Origin: a bacterium
Lineage (GTDB): Bacteria; Pseudomonadota; Alphaproteobacteria; Rhizobiales; Aestuariivirgaceae
Assembly: GCA_022842165.1 (NCBI GenBank)
Contig: JALHQC010000009.1
Span: 52,860-116,859, forward strand
Direction of reading: 5' to 3'
Length of the DNA: 64,000 nucleotides
The position numbers and the translations under genes were made by a program. The stretch's first letter is position 1. Every line of letters starts with the position of its first letter. Under the pieces are notes generated by a model. The model did no database searches, had not been told where the DNA came from, and saw only the letters and a list, made by a program, of their open reading frames with translations. Positions 50,989 to 60,621 of this stretch are shown here, piece after piece.

Positions 50989-52584
50989 ATGACCGAATTC
51001 GAAATGAAAATGAACGCCGCCAAGAAGGCCGTGGGCCTCGGCAAGCTGTCGCGCCGCGACTTCATGTCCTTTGCCATTGCCTCGGGCATGACGATCCCCG
51101 CAGCCAGCATGCTGTTTGCCTCCGCCGCCCGCGCCCAGCCCAAGCAGGGCGGCGTGTTCAAGGCCGGCATCGGCCACGGCCAGACCACCGACTCGCTCGA
51201 TCCCGCCACCTGGTCCAATGGTTTCACCTTCTCCTGGGGCAAGTCCGTCATGGGCGCGCCGCTGGTGCAGGTCAACCAGAAGAACGAGGCCGTGCCGCAC
51301 GTCGCCGAAAGCTTCGAGCCGGCCGATGGCGCCAAGAAGTGGATCTTCAAGATCCGCAAGGGCATCACCTTCCACGACGGCAAGACGCTGACGGCTGACG
51401 ACGTCGTCGCCACCATCAACTATCATATCGGGCCCGACTCCAAGTCGCCCGCCAAGGGCGTTCTTTCGAACCTCGTCTCCGCCAAGGCCGATGGCCCCGA
51501 CACGGTGATCTTCGAGCTGAGCGGCGGCAATGCCGACTTCCCCTTCCTGCTCACCGACTACCATCTCTCCATGTACCCGTCGGAAGGCGGCAAGATCATG
51601 TGGGAAAAAGGCATCGGCGCCGGACCCTACGTGCTGAAGTCGTTCGAGCCGGGCGTCAAGCTCGTCGGCGAGCGCAACCCCAACTATTTCGGCACCACCT
51701 ATTTCGATGGCATCGAGGTGCTCTCGATCATCGACGTCGCGGCCCGCACCAACGCCTATCTCTCGGGCGAAGTGCACTACATCGACCGCGCCGACGTGAA
51801 GACCATCGACATGGTGAAGAGCGCGCCGGAAACCGAACTCTACAATGTGTCGGGCTTCGCGCACTACACAGCACCCATGCATTGCGATACCGCACCCTTC
51901 AATGACGTGAACGTGCGCCAGGCGATCAAGTGGGCCATCAACCGCCAGGATCTCGTCGACAAGATCCTCTACGGCTATGGTTCGACGGGCAACGACAACC
52001 CGCTCTCGCCCTCCATGAAGTACGCGATCAACGCCGAACCGGTCTATGCCTACGATCCGGAAAAGGCCAAGTCGCTGCTGAAGAAGGCCGGCCTCGAAAA
52101 TCTCAAGGTCGATCTGTCGGCGTCCGACGCGGCCTTCCCCGGCGGTGTTGACGCGGCTCTCCTCATGGCCGAACACGCCCGCGCAGCCGGCATCGAGATC
52201 AACGTGGTGCGCGAACCCAACGACAGCTACTGGGACAACGTCTGGCTCAAGAAGCCCTGGGGTCTCTGCTACTGGGGCGGCCGTCCGACGGCGGATGCCT
52301 TCATGTCGATCTCGCTTGCGGCGGACGCTGCCTGGAACGACACGCGCTGGCAGAACGCCCGCTTCAACGAGCTGCTCGTCGCAGCCCGCGCCGAGACGGA
52401 CGAAGCCAAGCGCCAGGCGATGTATGCCGAGTGCCAGCAGCTCGTCCACGACGACGGCGGCCAGATCGTGCTGATGTTCAACAACTACGTGGGCGCGCTG
52501 TCGACCAAGATTGGCCATACCGAGTTCAACTCGGACTTCGATCACGACGGCGGCTTCATGTACGAGCGCTGGTGGATGGCGTAA
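50989..52584 (+). CDS. Peptide-type ABC transporter substrate-binding protein 1 (SBP_bac_5), Tat-exported
   Basis: 531 residues from ATG 50989, AAGGAG eight bases upstream. Twin-arginine signal LSRRDFMSFAIASG (about 20-33) with cleavage near ASAARAQP (about 48). SBP_bac_5 features: FKIRKGITFHDGKTLTADDVV, DGPDTVIFELSGGNADFPF, NVRQAIKWAINRQDLVDKIL. Dipeptide/opine/nickel-type ligands are bound by this family. It shares strong similarity with the next gene and is separated from it by a perfect terminator, suggesting much more of this protein is made than of the downstream transporter parts. Confidence 0.9.
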   Translation: MTEFEMKMNAAKKAVGLGKLSRRDFMSFAIASGMTIPAASMLFASAARAQPKQGGVFKAGIGHGQTTDSLDPATWSNGFTFSWGKSVMGAPLVQVNQKNEAVPHVAESFEPADGAKKWIFKIRKGITFHDGKTLTADDVVATINYHIGPDSKSPAKGVLSNLVSAKADGPDTVIFELSGGNADFPFLLTDYHLSMYPSEGGKIMWEKGIGAGPYVLKSFEPGVKLVGERNPNYFGTTYFDGIEVLSIIDVAARTNAYLSGEVHYIDRADVKTIDMVKSAPETELYNVSGFAHYTAPMHCDTAPFNDVNVRQAIKWAINRQDLVDKILYGYGSTGNDNPLSPSMKYAINAEPVYAYDPEKAKSLLKKAGLENLKVDLSASDAAFPGGVDAALLMAEHARAAGIEINVVREPNDSYWDNVWLKKPWGLCYWGGRPTADAFMSISLAADAAWNDTRWQNARFNELLVAARAETDEAKRQAMYAECQQLVHDDGGQIVLMFNNYVGALSTKIGHTEFNSDFDHDGGFMYERWWMA

Positions 52585-52618
52585 CGATACACCGCCATTA
52601 CAAAAATTTGTGACAATG

Positions 52619-52649
52619 GACCCCGTCAAGCAATTGACGGGGTCTTTTT
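52619..52649 (+). terminator. Intrinsic terminator after binding protein 1
   Basis: Perfect 11-bp stem GACCCCGTCAA (52619-52629)/TTGACGGGGTC (52634-52644) with GCAA tetraloop and TTTTT tail. Confidence 0.95.
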
Positions 52650-52804
52650 GTCATGACAACCTCCCGCCACCGCAGGCGACAGGATAGCGTGCTGCCAAGA
52701 GAAAATCTCGTGGTCGGCATGAAACTGGATCATCGGAAATCCATCCGTACGCTGACGACCGGGAGCAGCAAACACCGGCAAAGTCCGGGAACAGGGAGAA
52801 GACC

Positions 52805-54412
52805 ATGAACGAGACGCAGAATAAACTGAACGCCGCCTTGCGGCAGGCAGTGCGCGGGAAACTCTCGCGCCGCGAATTCACGCAGCTGGCGCTGGCCTCC
52901 GGCGTGACGCTTGCCGCCGCGAACACTATGTTTGCAAGCGCGGCCCGGGCCGAGCCCAAGAAGGGCGGCGTCCTCAAGATCGGCGTCGGCCATGGCGCCA
53001 CGACCGACTCGATGGACCCCGGCCTCTATCCCGACCAGTTCACGGGAACGGCACTGTGGGGCACGCTGGCCAACAGCCTGACCGAGATCGACGCCGACGG
53101 CAACGTGATCGGCGATGTGGCCGAAAGCTTCGAGCCTGCGGATGGCGCCAAGAAGTGGGTCTTCAAGGTCAGGAAGGGCATCACCTTCCACAATGGCAAA
53201 CCGGTCACCGCGGAAGACGTCGTCGCCTCGCTCGCCCATCACCAGGCCGAGAACTCGAAGTCGGCCGCGAAATCGCTGCTGAAGGAAATCACCAGCCTCA
53301 AGGCCGATGGCCCCGACACGGTGGTCTTCGAACTGACGGGCGGCAATGCCGACTTCCCCTATACGGTGTCGGACTATCACATGCCCATCATGCCGAAGAA
53401 GGACGATGGCTCGGTCGACTGGGAATCGGGCATCCGCACCGGCGCCTATTCGCTGGATAAGTTCACCCCCGGCGTGCAGGCGAGCTTCAACAAGAACCCG
53501 AACTATCACAAGGAAGGCAAGGGCTGGTTCGACCGCGTCGAGTTCCTCTCGATCAAGGACGTGGCCGCGCGCACCAACGCGCTGCTCTCGGGCGAAATCC
53601 AGTACATGGACCGTTGCGACCTCAAGACGCTGGACCAGCTGAAGCAGAGCCCGGACCACACGGTTTCCGAGATCACCGGCTACGGTCACTATATCTACGT
53701 GATGAACGTGACGGCGAAGCCCTTCGACAATCCCGACGTCCGCAACGCCATCAAGTATTCGATGAACCGCGACGACGTGCTCGAGAAGGTGTTCCTCGGC
53801 CACGGCACGGTTGGCAACGATAACCCGATCGCGCCGACGGTGAAGTTCGCCGTCGATCCGCAGCCGCGCCATTCCTACAATCCGGACAAGGCCAGGGAGC
53901 TGCTGAAGAAGGCCGGCCTCGAGACGCTCTCATTCGACCTCTCGGTGGCGGACGCTGCCTTCGCGGGCGCGGTCGACTCGGCGATCCTGTGGAAGGAACA
54001 CGCCAAGGCCTGCGGCATCGAGATCAATGTCATCAGGGAGCCGGATGACGGCTATTGGGACAATGTCTGGCTCAAGAAGCCCTTCGTTGCCTCATACTGG
54101 AGCGGCCGCCCCACCGTCGACTGGATGATGACCACGGCCTATGCCGCGGACGCCGCCTGGAACGACACCTTCTGGAAGAATCCGAAGTTCAACGAGCTCC
54201 TGATCGCGGCGCGTTCGGAAACGGACGAAGCCAAGCGCGCGGCCATGTATGCCGAGATGCAGCAGATCCTGCATGACGACGGCGGCCTCATCAACATGCT
54301 CTTCAACTCCTATGTCGAAGCGCATGCGAAGACCCTGGGCCACGGCAAGATCGCCGCCAACTGGCAACTCGACGGCATGCGCATCGCCGAACGCTGGTGG
54401 TACACGGCCTGA
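52805..54412 (+). CDS. Peptide-type ABC transporter substrate-binding protein 2 (SBP_bac_5), Tat-exported
   Basis: 535 residues from ATG 52805 with GGGAGAAG upstream. Twin-arginine signal LSRREFTQLALASG (about 20-33), cleavage near ASAARAEP. It parallels binding protein 1 throughout (ESFEPADGAKKWVFKVRKG, SEYQYMD-type and YWDNVWLKKP segments), so the two arose by tandem duplication. Both may serve the permeases downstream with different ligands. The shared C-terminal ERWW ending is notable. Confidence 0.9.
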   Translation: MNETQNKLNAALRQAVRGKLSRREFTQLALASGVTLAAANTMFASAARAEPKKGGVLKIGVGHGATTDSMDPGLYPDQFTGTALWGTLANSLTEIDADGNVIGDVAESFEPADGAKKWVFKVRKGITFHNGKPVTAEDVVASLAHHQAENSKSAAKSLLKEITSLKADGPDTVVFELTGGNADFPYTVSDYHMPIMPKKDDGSVDWESGIRTGAYSLDKFTPGVQASFNKNPNYHKEGKGWFDRVEFLSIKDVAARTNALLSGEIQYMDRCDLKTLDQLKQSPDHTVSEITGYGHYIYVMNVTAKPFDNPDVRNAIKYSMNRDDVLEKVFLGHGTVGNDNPIAPTVKFAVDPQPRHSYNPDKARELLKKAGLETLSFDLSVADAAFAGAVDSAILWKEHAKACGIEINVIREPDDGYWDNVWLKKPFVASYWSGRPTVDWMMTTAYAADAAWNDTFWKNPKFNELLIAARSETDEAKRAAMYAEMQQILHDDGGLINMLFNSYVEAHAKTLGHGKIAANWQLDGMRIAERWWYTA

Positions 54413-54441
54413 GCCTGACGTGAACGGCTGACAACATGTCG

Positions 54442-54482
54442 GGGACCGGATTGCCGCATGCGTAATCCGGTCCCAATGATTT
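54442..54482 (+). terminator. Hairpin after binding protein 2
   Basis: Perfect 11-bp stem GGGACCGGATT (54442-54452)/AATCCGGTCCC (54464-54474), 11-nt loop, then AATGATTTT. Partial terminator or processing element before the permease genes. Confidence 0.75.
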
Positions 54483-54558
54483 TAAGGGTAGCGCCGTGAA
54501 ACGGTTCTGCTACTGTGAATGAAACGACGGGCCCGGCAAGAGGCCGATGGGGAGAAGC

Positions 54559-55530
54559 ATGCATCCGGTTCTGAAAACCGTTCTGCAGCGCTTGGGGCTG
54601 GGGTTGCTGACACTCTTCGTCGTGTCGGTGGTGATCTTCGCGTCCCTCGAATTGCTGCCTGGTGGCTTTGCGGAGGCCATCCTTGGCCAAGGCGCCACAC
54701 CTGAAACCGTCGCCGCATTCAACCGCGAGATCGGCCTCGACCGGCCGGCTTTCGTGCGTTACCTAGAATGGATCGGCGGCGTGCTGATGGGCGACTTCGG
54801 CTATTCCTACGCGGGGCTCGGCGGCTCGATCAAGCGCAGCGTTTCCGAGCTCATAGCCCCACGCCTCTACAACACCTTCTTCCTTGCTGCGATGACGGCG
54901 ATCGTCGCGGTGCCGCTGTCGCTGCTGCTCGGCGTGCTGGCCGCACTCTACCGCAACAGCTGGTATGACCGGATCGTCAACTCGGTAACGCTGACCACGA
55001 TCGCCACGCCCGAGTTCTTCATCGCCTATCTCTTGATGTTCTTCTTCGCCATCAAGAACAAGTGGTTCTACACGCTCTCCACCGTCAGCGGTTCGACCGA
55101 TCTCTGGGAGCACATGTACCGCGCGGCGCTCCCCGCCATCACGCTCACCCTCGTCATCGTCGCGCATATGATGCGCATGACGAGAGCGGCCTTGATCAAT
55201 CTTCTCGCCAGCCCCTACATGGAAATGGCGCAGCTGAAGGGCGTTCCGCGCCGCGAGGCCATCATCAAGCACGCGCTGCCCAATGCCTGGGCGCCGATCG
55301 CCACCGTCATTGCCTTCAACCTCGCCTATCTCGTCGTCGGCGTCGTCGTGGTCGAGGTCGTCTATGTCTATCCGGGCATCGGACAGTTGATGGTGGACGC
55401 CGTCTCCAGCCGCGACATGCCTGTCGTTCAGGCCTGCGCGCTGATCTTCGCCGCCACCTATATCCTGCTCAATCTTTCGGCCGATATCGTGTCGATCATC
55501 ACCAACCCCAGATTGCTGCACCCCAAATGA
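54559..55530 (+). CDS. Peptide-type ABC transporter permease 1 (DppB-like)
   Basis: 323 residues from ATG 54559, with GGGGAGAAG just upstream; an ATG at 54547 would add four residues. Six hydrophobic segments; DppB/OppB landmarks include VLQRLGLGLLTLFVVSVVIF, LLPGGFAEAILGQGATPE, EMAQLKGVPRREAIIKHALPNA (EAA loop) and YVYPGIGQLMVDAVSSRDMPVVQ. It overlaps the next permease by ATGA. Confidence 0.92.
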   Translation: MHPVLKTVLQRLGLGLLTLFVVSVVIFASLELLPGGFAEAILGQGATPETVAAFNREIGLDRPAFVRYLEWIGGVLMGDFGYSYAGLGGSIKRSVSELIAPRLYNTFFLAAMTAIVAVPLSLLLGVLAALYRNSWYDRIVNSVTLTTIATPEFFIAYLLMFFFAIKNKWFYTLSTVSGSTDLWEHMYRAALPAITLTLVIVAHMMRMTRAALINLLASPYMEMAQLKGVPRREAIIKHALPNAWAPIATVIAFNLAYLVVGVVVVEVVYVYPGIGQLMVDAVSSRDMPVVQACALIFAATYILLNLSADIVSIITNPRLLHPK

Positions 55531-56429
55531 CAGCCCAGGCTCCCGATATCCGTTCCGTCCGTGCACGGCGCAGTTTCTTCGAAAATGTGAAGCGCACGCT
55601 GGCAACAGCACCCATCAGCGCCTGGTTCGGCATGATCGTCATCCTCGTCTATGTGATCGCCGCGGTCTTCGCGCCGCTGATCGCGCCCTATGGCGAGGCC
55701 GAGGTCGTCGGCAAGGCCTATCAGCCGTCGGGCCCGGCATTCTGGCTTGGCACCGACCAGATCGGCCGCGACCTGTTCTCGCGCCTCATCTATGGCGCCC
55801 GAAACACCGTGGGCATCGCCTTCATGACGACCATGCTGTCTTTCCTGATCGGCGGCACGCTGGGCGTGCTCACCGCCCTGAAGCGCGGCTGGCTCGACCA
55901 GGGCATCTCGCGCATCGTCGATGCCTTCCTGGCGATCCCGGTGCTGATCTTCGCGCTGATGCTGCTCGCCGTCTTCGGCAAGAGCATCTGGATGCTGATT
56001 CTCATCCTGGCGCTTCTCGACTCGACCCGCGTCTTCCGCCTGGCGCGCGCCACGGCGCTGAACGTCGTGGTGATGGACTATGTCGAAGCCGCCAAGCTCC
56101 GCGGCGAAGGCATGGGCTGGATCATCTTCAAGGAAGTGCTGCCCAACATCCTTCCGCCGATGATCACCGAGTTCGGCCTGCGCTTCTGCTTCGTCTTCCT
56201 CACGATCTCGGCGCTGTCCTTCCTCGGCGTCGGCATCCAGCCGCCCACCGCCGACTGGGGCTCGATGGTGGCCGAGAGCAAGACGCTCATCACCTTCCCG
56301 GTCCGCACCTTCCCCTATATCCCGGCGCCGTTCTATCCCGCCATTGCCATCGCGCTCCTCACCGTCGCGATCAATTTCGTGGTCGACTGGTTCCTGCACA
56401 AGACGAGTGGACTTCGCGATGAGCTCTGA
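55527..56429 (+). CDS. Peptide-type ABC transporter permease 2 (DppC-like)
   Basis: 300 residues from the ATG overlapping the previous stop; longer in-frame readings are inside permease 1. DppC/OppC landmarks: APLIAPYGEAEVVG, FWLGTDQIGRDLFSRLIYGARNT-type segment, DYVEAAKLRGEGMGWIIFKEVLPNI (EAA loop) and SFLGVGIQPPTADWGSM. It overlaps the ATPase gene by 11 nt. Confidence 0.92.
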   Translation: MTAQAPDIRSVRARRSFFENVKRTLATAPISAWFGMIVILVYVIAAVFAPLIAPYGEAEVVGKAYQPSGPAFWLGTDQIGRDLFSRLIYGARNTVGIAFMTTMLSFLIGGTLGVLTALKRGWLDQGISRIVDAFLAIPVLIFALMLLAVFGKSIWMLILILALLDSTRVFRLARATALNVVVMDYVEAAKLRGEGMGWIIFKEVLPNILPPMITEFGLRFCFVFLTISALSFLGVGIQPPTADWGSMVAESKTLITFPVRTFPYIPAPFYPAIAIALLTVAINFVVDWFLHKTSGLRDEL

Positions 56430-58053
56430 AAAAAAGCGCGTCAAGGGCGAGACCCTTCTCGAAATCCGCGGCCTCAAGATCGAGGGCAACAGCGACGGCG
56501 TCTGGCACCCGATCGTCAAGGGCGTCGACGTCAGCCTGAAGCGCGGCGAAGTGCTGGGCCTGATCGGTGAATCGGGCGCGGGCAAGTCGACCATTGGCCT
56601 CGCGGCCATGGGCTTCGCACGGCCCGGCTGCCGCATCACCGATGGCACCATCATGTTCGATGGCATCGACCTCAGGAAGGCGAGCGAGGAAGAGCGCCGC
56701 GAACTCTGGGGCTCGCGCATCGCCTATGTGGCGCAAAGTGCGGCCGCCGCCTTCAACCCCGCCCACAAGCTGATCGAGCAGACGGTCGAAACCGCCGTGC
56801 GCCACGGCATCATGGACCGCGCCAAGGCCGAGGCCGACTCGGTCGATCTCTACCGCCGCCTGCAATTGCCGAACCCCGAGAAGATCGGCAACCGCTTCCC
56901 GCACCAGGTTTCAGGCGGGCAATTGCAGCGTGCCATGACGGCGATGGCCATGTCCTGCCGGCCCGATCTCATCATCTTCGACGAACCGACGACGGCGCTT
57001 GACGTGACGACGCAGGTCGAAGTGCTGGCCGCCATGCGCGACATTGTCGAGCAGTTCAATACTGCAGCGATCTACATCACGCATGACCTCGCCGTGGTGG
57101 CCCAGATGGCCGACCGCATCATGGTGCTGCGCCGCGGCCTCGAGGTCGAGCAGGCGCCGACGCGCGAGATGCTCAAGGAACCGAAGGAAGACTATACCAA
57201 GACGCTGTGGGCCGTGCGCAAGCTTGCCAAGCAGGAATCGATCAGCGAGGACATCGCACTCCGCATCCATGGCGTCGATGCGAGCTATTCGGGCGTCGTC
57301 AAGGTTCTCGACAATGTGACCGTGCAATTGCCGCGCGGCCGCACCGTCGCCGTGGTGGGTGAATCGGGCTCCGGCAAGTCAACGCTCGCCCGCGCCATCA
57401 CCGGTCTTCTGCCGCCATCGAAGGGCGAAATCTACTTCAACGGCAAGCCGCTGCCCAAGGCGCTGAAGGACCGCGACAAGGATACGCTCCGCCGCATCCA
57501 GATGATCTATCAGTCGGCGGATACTTCGCTGAATCCGCGCCAGACCATCCGCGACCTGATCGGCCGTCCCATCGAATTCTACTATGGCGTCGGCAGTGCC
57601 GAGCGTGACCGGCGCGTCGCCGAACTCTTGGACGCGATCGAGTTGAACGAAAGCTACATCGACCGACTGCCGGGCGAGCTTTCGGGCGGCCAGAAGCAGC
57701 GCATCTCGATTGCCCGCGCGCTTGCCGCCAAGCCCGACATCATCATCTGCGATGAGGTGACCTCAGCCCTCGACCAGATCGTGCAGGAAGAAATCCTCAC
57801 CCTGCTGATGAAGCTTCAGAAGGACACCAACGTCTCCTATCTCTTCATCACCCATGACATCGCCACGGTGCGGGCGATCTCCGACGAGATCGTCGTCATG
57901 CACCAGGGGAAGGTGGTGCAGCAGGGCCCCAAGACGCAGGTTTTGAACCCGCCGCATCCGGCCTATACCGAACTGCTGCTGTCGTCGGTTCCCGAGATGG
58001 ATCCGGATTGGCTGACCAACCTCCTCGCCAAGCGCAGCAAGGCTAAGGCCTGA
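56419..58053 (+). CDS. Peptide-type ABC transporter, fused DppD-DppF ATPases
   Basis: 544 residues with two complete cassettes in one chain: Walker A GESGAGKSTIG (about 48), signature VSGGQLQRAM, Walker B LIIFDEPTTALD; then GESGSGKSTLA (about 313), LSGGQKQRIS and IIICDEVTSALD. Both sites look catalytically intact, unlike the sugar-type fused ATPases in this window. The C-terminus (HPAYTELLLSSVPEMD) is the oligopeptide-ATPase tail. ATG 56419 lies within the end of the permease gene. Confidence 0.92.
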   Translation: MSSEKKRVKGETLLEIRGLKIEGNSDGVWHPIVKGVDVSLKRGEVLGLIGESGAGKSTIGLAAMGFARPGCRITDGTIMFDGIDLRKASEEERRELWGSRIAYVAQSAAAAFNPAHKLIEQTVETAVRHGIMDRAKAEADSVDLYRRLQLPNPEKIGNRFPHQVSGGQLQRAMTAMAMSCRPDLIIFDEPTTALDVTTQVEVLAAMRDIVEQFNTAAIYITHDLAVVAQMADRIMVLRRGLEVEQAPTREMLKEPKEDYTKTLWAVRKLAKQESISEDIALRIHGVDASYSGVVKVLDNVTVQLPRGRTVAVVGESGSGKSTLARAITGLLPPSKGEIYFNGKPLPKALKDRDKDTLRRIQMIYQSADTSLNPRQTIRDLIGRPIEFYYGVGSAERDRRVAELLDAIELNESYIDRLPGELSGGQKQRISIARALAAKPDIIICDEVTSALDQIVQEEILTLLMKLQKDTNVSYLFITHDIATVRAISDEIVVMHQGKVVQQGPKTQVLNPPHPAYTELLLSSVPEMDPDWLTNLLAKRSKAKA

Positions 58054-58057
58054 AAAG

Positions 58058-58104
58058 CTTCGAGGCCTGCCCATGCCGGAAGCGGCTGGGACAAGGCCTC
58101 GAAG
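58058..58104. repeat. Inverted repeat between convergent genes
   Basis: Perfect 11-bp arms CTTCGAGGCCT (58058-58068) and AGGCCTCGAAG (58094-58104) with a 25-nt spacer; no T-run on either side. Possible two-way, Rho-assisted terminator or mRNA 3' end protector. Confidence 0.6.
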
Positions 58105-58123
58105 TGCTCCTGTCGCGGGGCGT

Positions 58124-59077
58124 TCAGATCATCAATTGATAGGTCGCCGGAACGTAGCGATAGCCGCCATCAGCCGTCTTGTCCACAAAGCCCACCGACG
58201 GGAAGGGCATGTGGTAGGACGTGAAGGGGATCTTGTCGGCCGCCAGCATGTCGAGATATCTGACTCGCGTGGCCGCAGCTGCCGCCTTGTCCAAGTCGAA
58301 GCGCACCTCCCAGTCCGGCCGCTGCAGCGACAGCACATAATGGTTGCAGAAATCGGCGCCGAGCAGGATGCGCTTGCCGCCGCTCTCGATGTGAAACGCC
58401 ATGTGCCCCGGCGTGTGGCCCGCGGCCTCGAGCGCCCGGATGCCGGGAACGACTTCGGTCTCGTTCTTGAGGAACGTCATCTTGTCTTTGAGCGGCGTCA
58501 CATTCGACGCCACCAGCTTGGCGCCGCCCTCGGTCGGGCCGGACATCCGCTCCGGCGCCGTCCAGAAAGCGTATTCCGTCTCGCCGATCACATAGCGTGC
58601 ATTGGGAAAGTTGGATTTGCCCTCGGTCGCAAGGCCGCCGATATGGTCGCCATGGCAATGGGTAATGACGACGACGTCGATCTGGCCGGCGGCATAGCCT
58701 GCCGCTGCCAGCCGCGCGGCTAGCTGCCCGCCATTGGCCGCGCCGAGGCCGGTGTCGAACAGCACCAGTTCCTTGCCCGTATTGACCACCACTGGCGTGA
58801 ACATGTTCAGCGCCGCGCCGGTTGGCAGGAAATTCGCCTCCAGCAGGGCTGCCACATCCTCGGGCTTCTGATTGGTGCCGAAGGTGCCTTCCGGCTTTTC
58901 GAGCGGGCGTGTCCCATCGAGGATCGCTGTCACGTCAAACTCGCCGATCTTGTAGCGGTGAATGTTCGCAGGGTCGGGCCCGCTCAAGGGTGCGGCGGCG
59001 CGTACGGCTGGAATCGTCATTGCGGCTGCACCGAGTGCAAGCGCGCCCGTCATCACGGTCCGGCGGTCTGTCGGCAT
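58124..59077 (-). CDS. Metallo-beta-lactamase-fold hydrolase, probably exported
   Basis: 317 residues from ATG 59077 with GGAGAGGACC upstream. The N-terminus has a twin-arginine-like signal (TDRRTVMTGALALGAAAM), cleavage near AVRAAAP. Dinuclear zinc motif THCHGDHIGG (HxHxDH), the later Asp/His in GADFCNHYV and HTPGHMAFH place it with N-acylhomoserine-lactonase/quorum-quenching-like and general MBL hydrolases. Periplasmic location fits the convergent peptide-transport operon but no direct link is shown. Confidence 0.85.
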   Translation of the reverse strand: MPTDRRTVMTGALALGAAAMTIPAVRAAAPLSGPDPANIHRYKIGEFDVTAILDGTRPLEKPEGTFGTNQKPEDVAALLEANFLPTGAALNMFTPVVVNTGKELVLFDTGLGAANGGQLAARLAAAGYAAGQIDVVVITHCHGDHIGGLATEGKSNFPNARYVIGETEYAFWTAPERMSGPTEGGAKLVASNVTPLKDKMTFLKNETEVVPGIRALEAAGHTPGHMAFHIESGGKRILLGADFCNHYVLSLQRPDWEVRFDLDKAAAAATRVRYLDMLAADKIPFTSYHMPFPSVGFVDKTADGGYRYVPATYQLMI

Positions 59078-59193
59078 GGTCCTCTCCTCTGTTTGAACTG
59101 GCGATGATACGCCTGCAGCCCGGACATGAACCCAGGAATCACGCATCTGTGATCAGGGTTGATCCACATCCTCCGCATAACGTAGCTGATCAC

Positions 59194-60621
59194 ATGAAGC
59201 CTCCCGTCATCCTCTGGTTCCGCCAGAACCTCCGCCTTGCCGATCATGCCGCTTTCATCGCCGCCGCGGCGCAGGGGCCGGTCATCTTTCTCTACATCCT
59301 CGATGATGAAACGCCGGGCGATTGGAGGATCGGCGCCGCCTCGCGCTGGTGGCTGCACAAGAGCCTCGAAAGCCTTGGGAAAAAAGTGCCGCTGGTGCTG
59401 CGCCGCGGCGCGGCAGACCGGGTGATCGCCGGAGTGCTGCGCGAGACCGGTGCCAAATCCCTCTGCTTCACCAGGGATTATGCACCATGGGCCGGTGCAC
59501 TCGAAGCGCGCGTGAAGGACACTTGCGAGGCGGAAGGTGCCGCCTGCCATCGCTACGGCGGCTTCCTGCTGCATGAGCCGGAAGACATCCGCAATGGCAT
59601 GGGCGAGCCCTACAAGGTCTACACGCCCTTCTCCAAGGCTTGCTTCGCCAAGGGCGGCCCGAAGCCACCGAAGCCGGTGCCGGTGTTTGAAACCTGGACG
59701 GGTGCTGTTGCCGGCGATGCCCTGGCGGATTGGAAGCTGCTGCCCACAGCGCCCAACTGGGCCAAGAGCTTCGAGTCCCGCTGGCAGCCCGGCGAGGAGG
59801 GGGCACGGGCACGGCTCGACGCCTTTATCGCAAACGGGCTTGCCGCCTACGCCGATGAGCGCGACCGGCCGGACCGCGACGTCGCTTCAAGGCTCTCGCC
59901 GCATTTGCATTTCGGCGAGGTGAGCCCGGCCCAGTGCTGGCATGCGGTGCGCGCCGCTGCGGCCCGCGCCGGCGGCCGGATCGATCTTGCCGCCGAGAAA
60001 TTCCTGAAGGAAATGCTGTGGCGCGAGTTCTCCTATCATCTGCTGCATCATTGGCCTTCCTTGCCTGCCGAACCTTTCAGACCGGAATTCGCAGCCTTCC
60101 CCTGGCAGTACAATCCTCAGCATCTCAAGGCTTGGCAGAAGGGCCTGACCGGCTATCCGATCGTCGATGCGGGATTGCGGGAGTTATGGGCCACTGGCAT
60201 CATGCACAACCGCGTTCGCATGATTGCCGCATCCTTCCTGATCAAGCATCTGCTGCAGCCCTGGCAGGAGGGCGCGCGCTGGTTCTGGGATACGCTGGTC
60301 GATGCCGACATCGCCAACAACTCCGCAAGCTGGCAATGGGTGGCAGGTTGCGGGGCCGATGCAGCACCCTATTTCCGCATCTTCAATCCCATCCTGCAGG
60401 GCGAGAAATTCGACACGAAAGGCCTCTATGTGCGGAAATGGCTGCCGGAGCTTGGCGCCATGCCGGACGAGTTCATTCACCGCCCCTGGGAAGCGCCTCG
60501 CTCCGTGCTGCAGGCGGCGGGTGTTGAATTGGGGCGGAACTACCCCCATCCTCTCGTAGACCACGGTACGGCACGCGACAGGGCACTGTCCGCGTTGAAG
60601 GAGATCAAGGGAACAGCATGA
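59194..60621 (+). CDS. phr: Deoxyribodipyrimidine photolyase (class I CPD type)
   Basis: 475 residues from ATG 59194 (MKPPVILWFRQNLRLADH); in-frame sequence upstream to 58822 overlaps the opposite gene and is rejected. Antenna-binding alpha/beta domain first, then the FAD domain with LWREFSYHLLHH, NRVRMIAASFLIKHLL, WFWDTLVDADIANNSASWQW and CGADAAPYFRIFNP. The Trp residues of the photoreduction chain are present in these motifs. It repairs UV dimers using blue light. Translationally coupled to a flavin reductase (ATGA). Confidence 0.95.
   Translation: MKPPVILWFRQNLRLADHAAFIAAAAQGPVIFLYILDDETPGDWRIGAASRWWLHKSLESLGKKVPLVLRRGAADRVIAGVLRETGAKSLCFTRDYAPWAGALEARVKDTCEAEGAACHRYGGFLLHEPEDIRNGMGEPYKVYTPFSKACFAKGGPKPPKPVPVFETWTGAVAGDALADWKLLPTAPNWAKSFESRWQPGEEGARARLDAFIANGLAAYADERDRPDRDVASRLSPHLHFGEVSPAQCWHAVRAAAARAGGRIDLAAEKFLKEMLWREFSYHLLHHWPSLPAEPFRPEFAAFPWQYNPQHLKAWQKGLTGYPIVDAGLRELWATGIMHNRVRMIAASFLIKHLLQPWQEGARWFWDTLVDADIANNSASWQWVAGCGADAAPYFRIFNPILQGEKFDTKGLYVRKWLPELGAMPDEFIHRPWEAPRSVLQAAGVELGRNYPHPLVDHGTARDRALSALKEIKGTA

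Noticed and set aside
52648..52659. Perfect 12-bp palindrome TTGTCATGACAA after the binding-protein terminator as an operator
   Set aside because: Partly made of the terminator T-run, single occurrence, and no regulator nearby to link it to.
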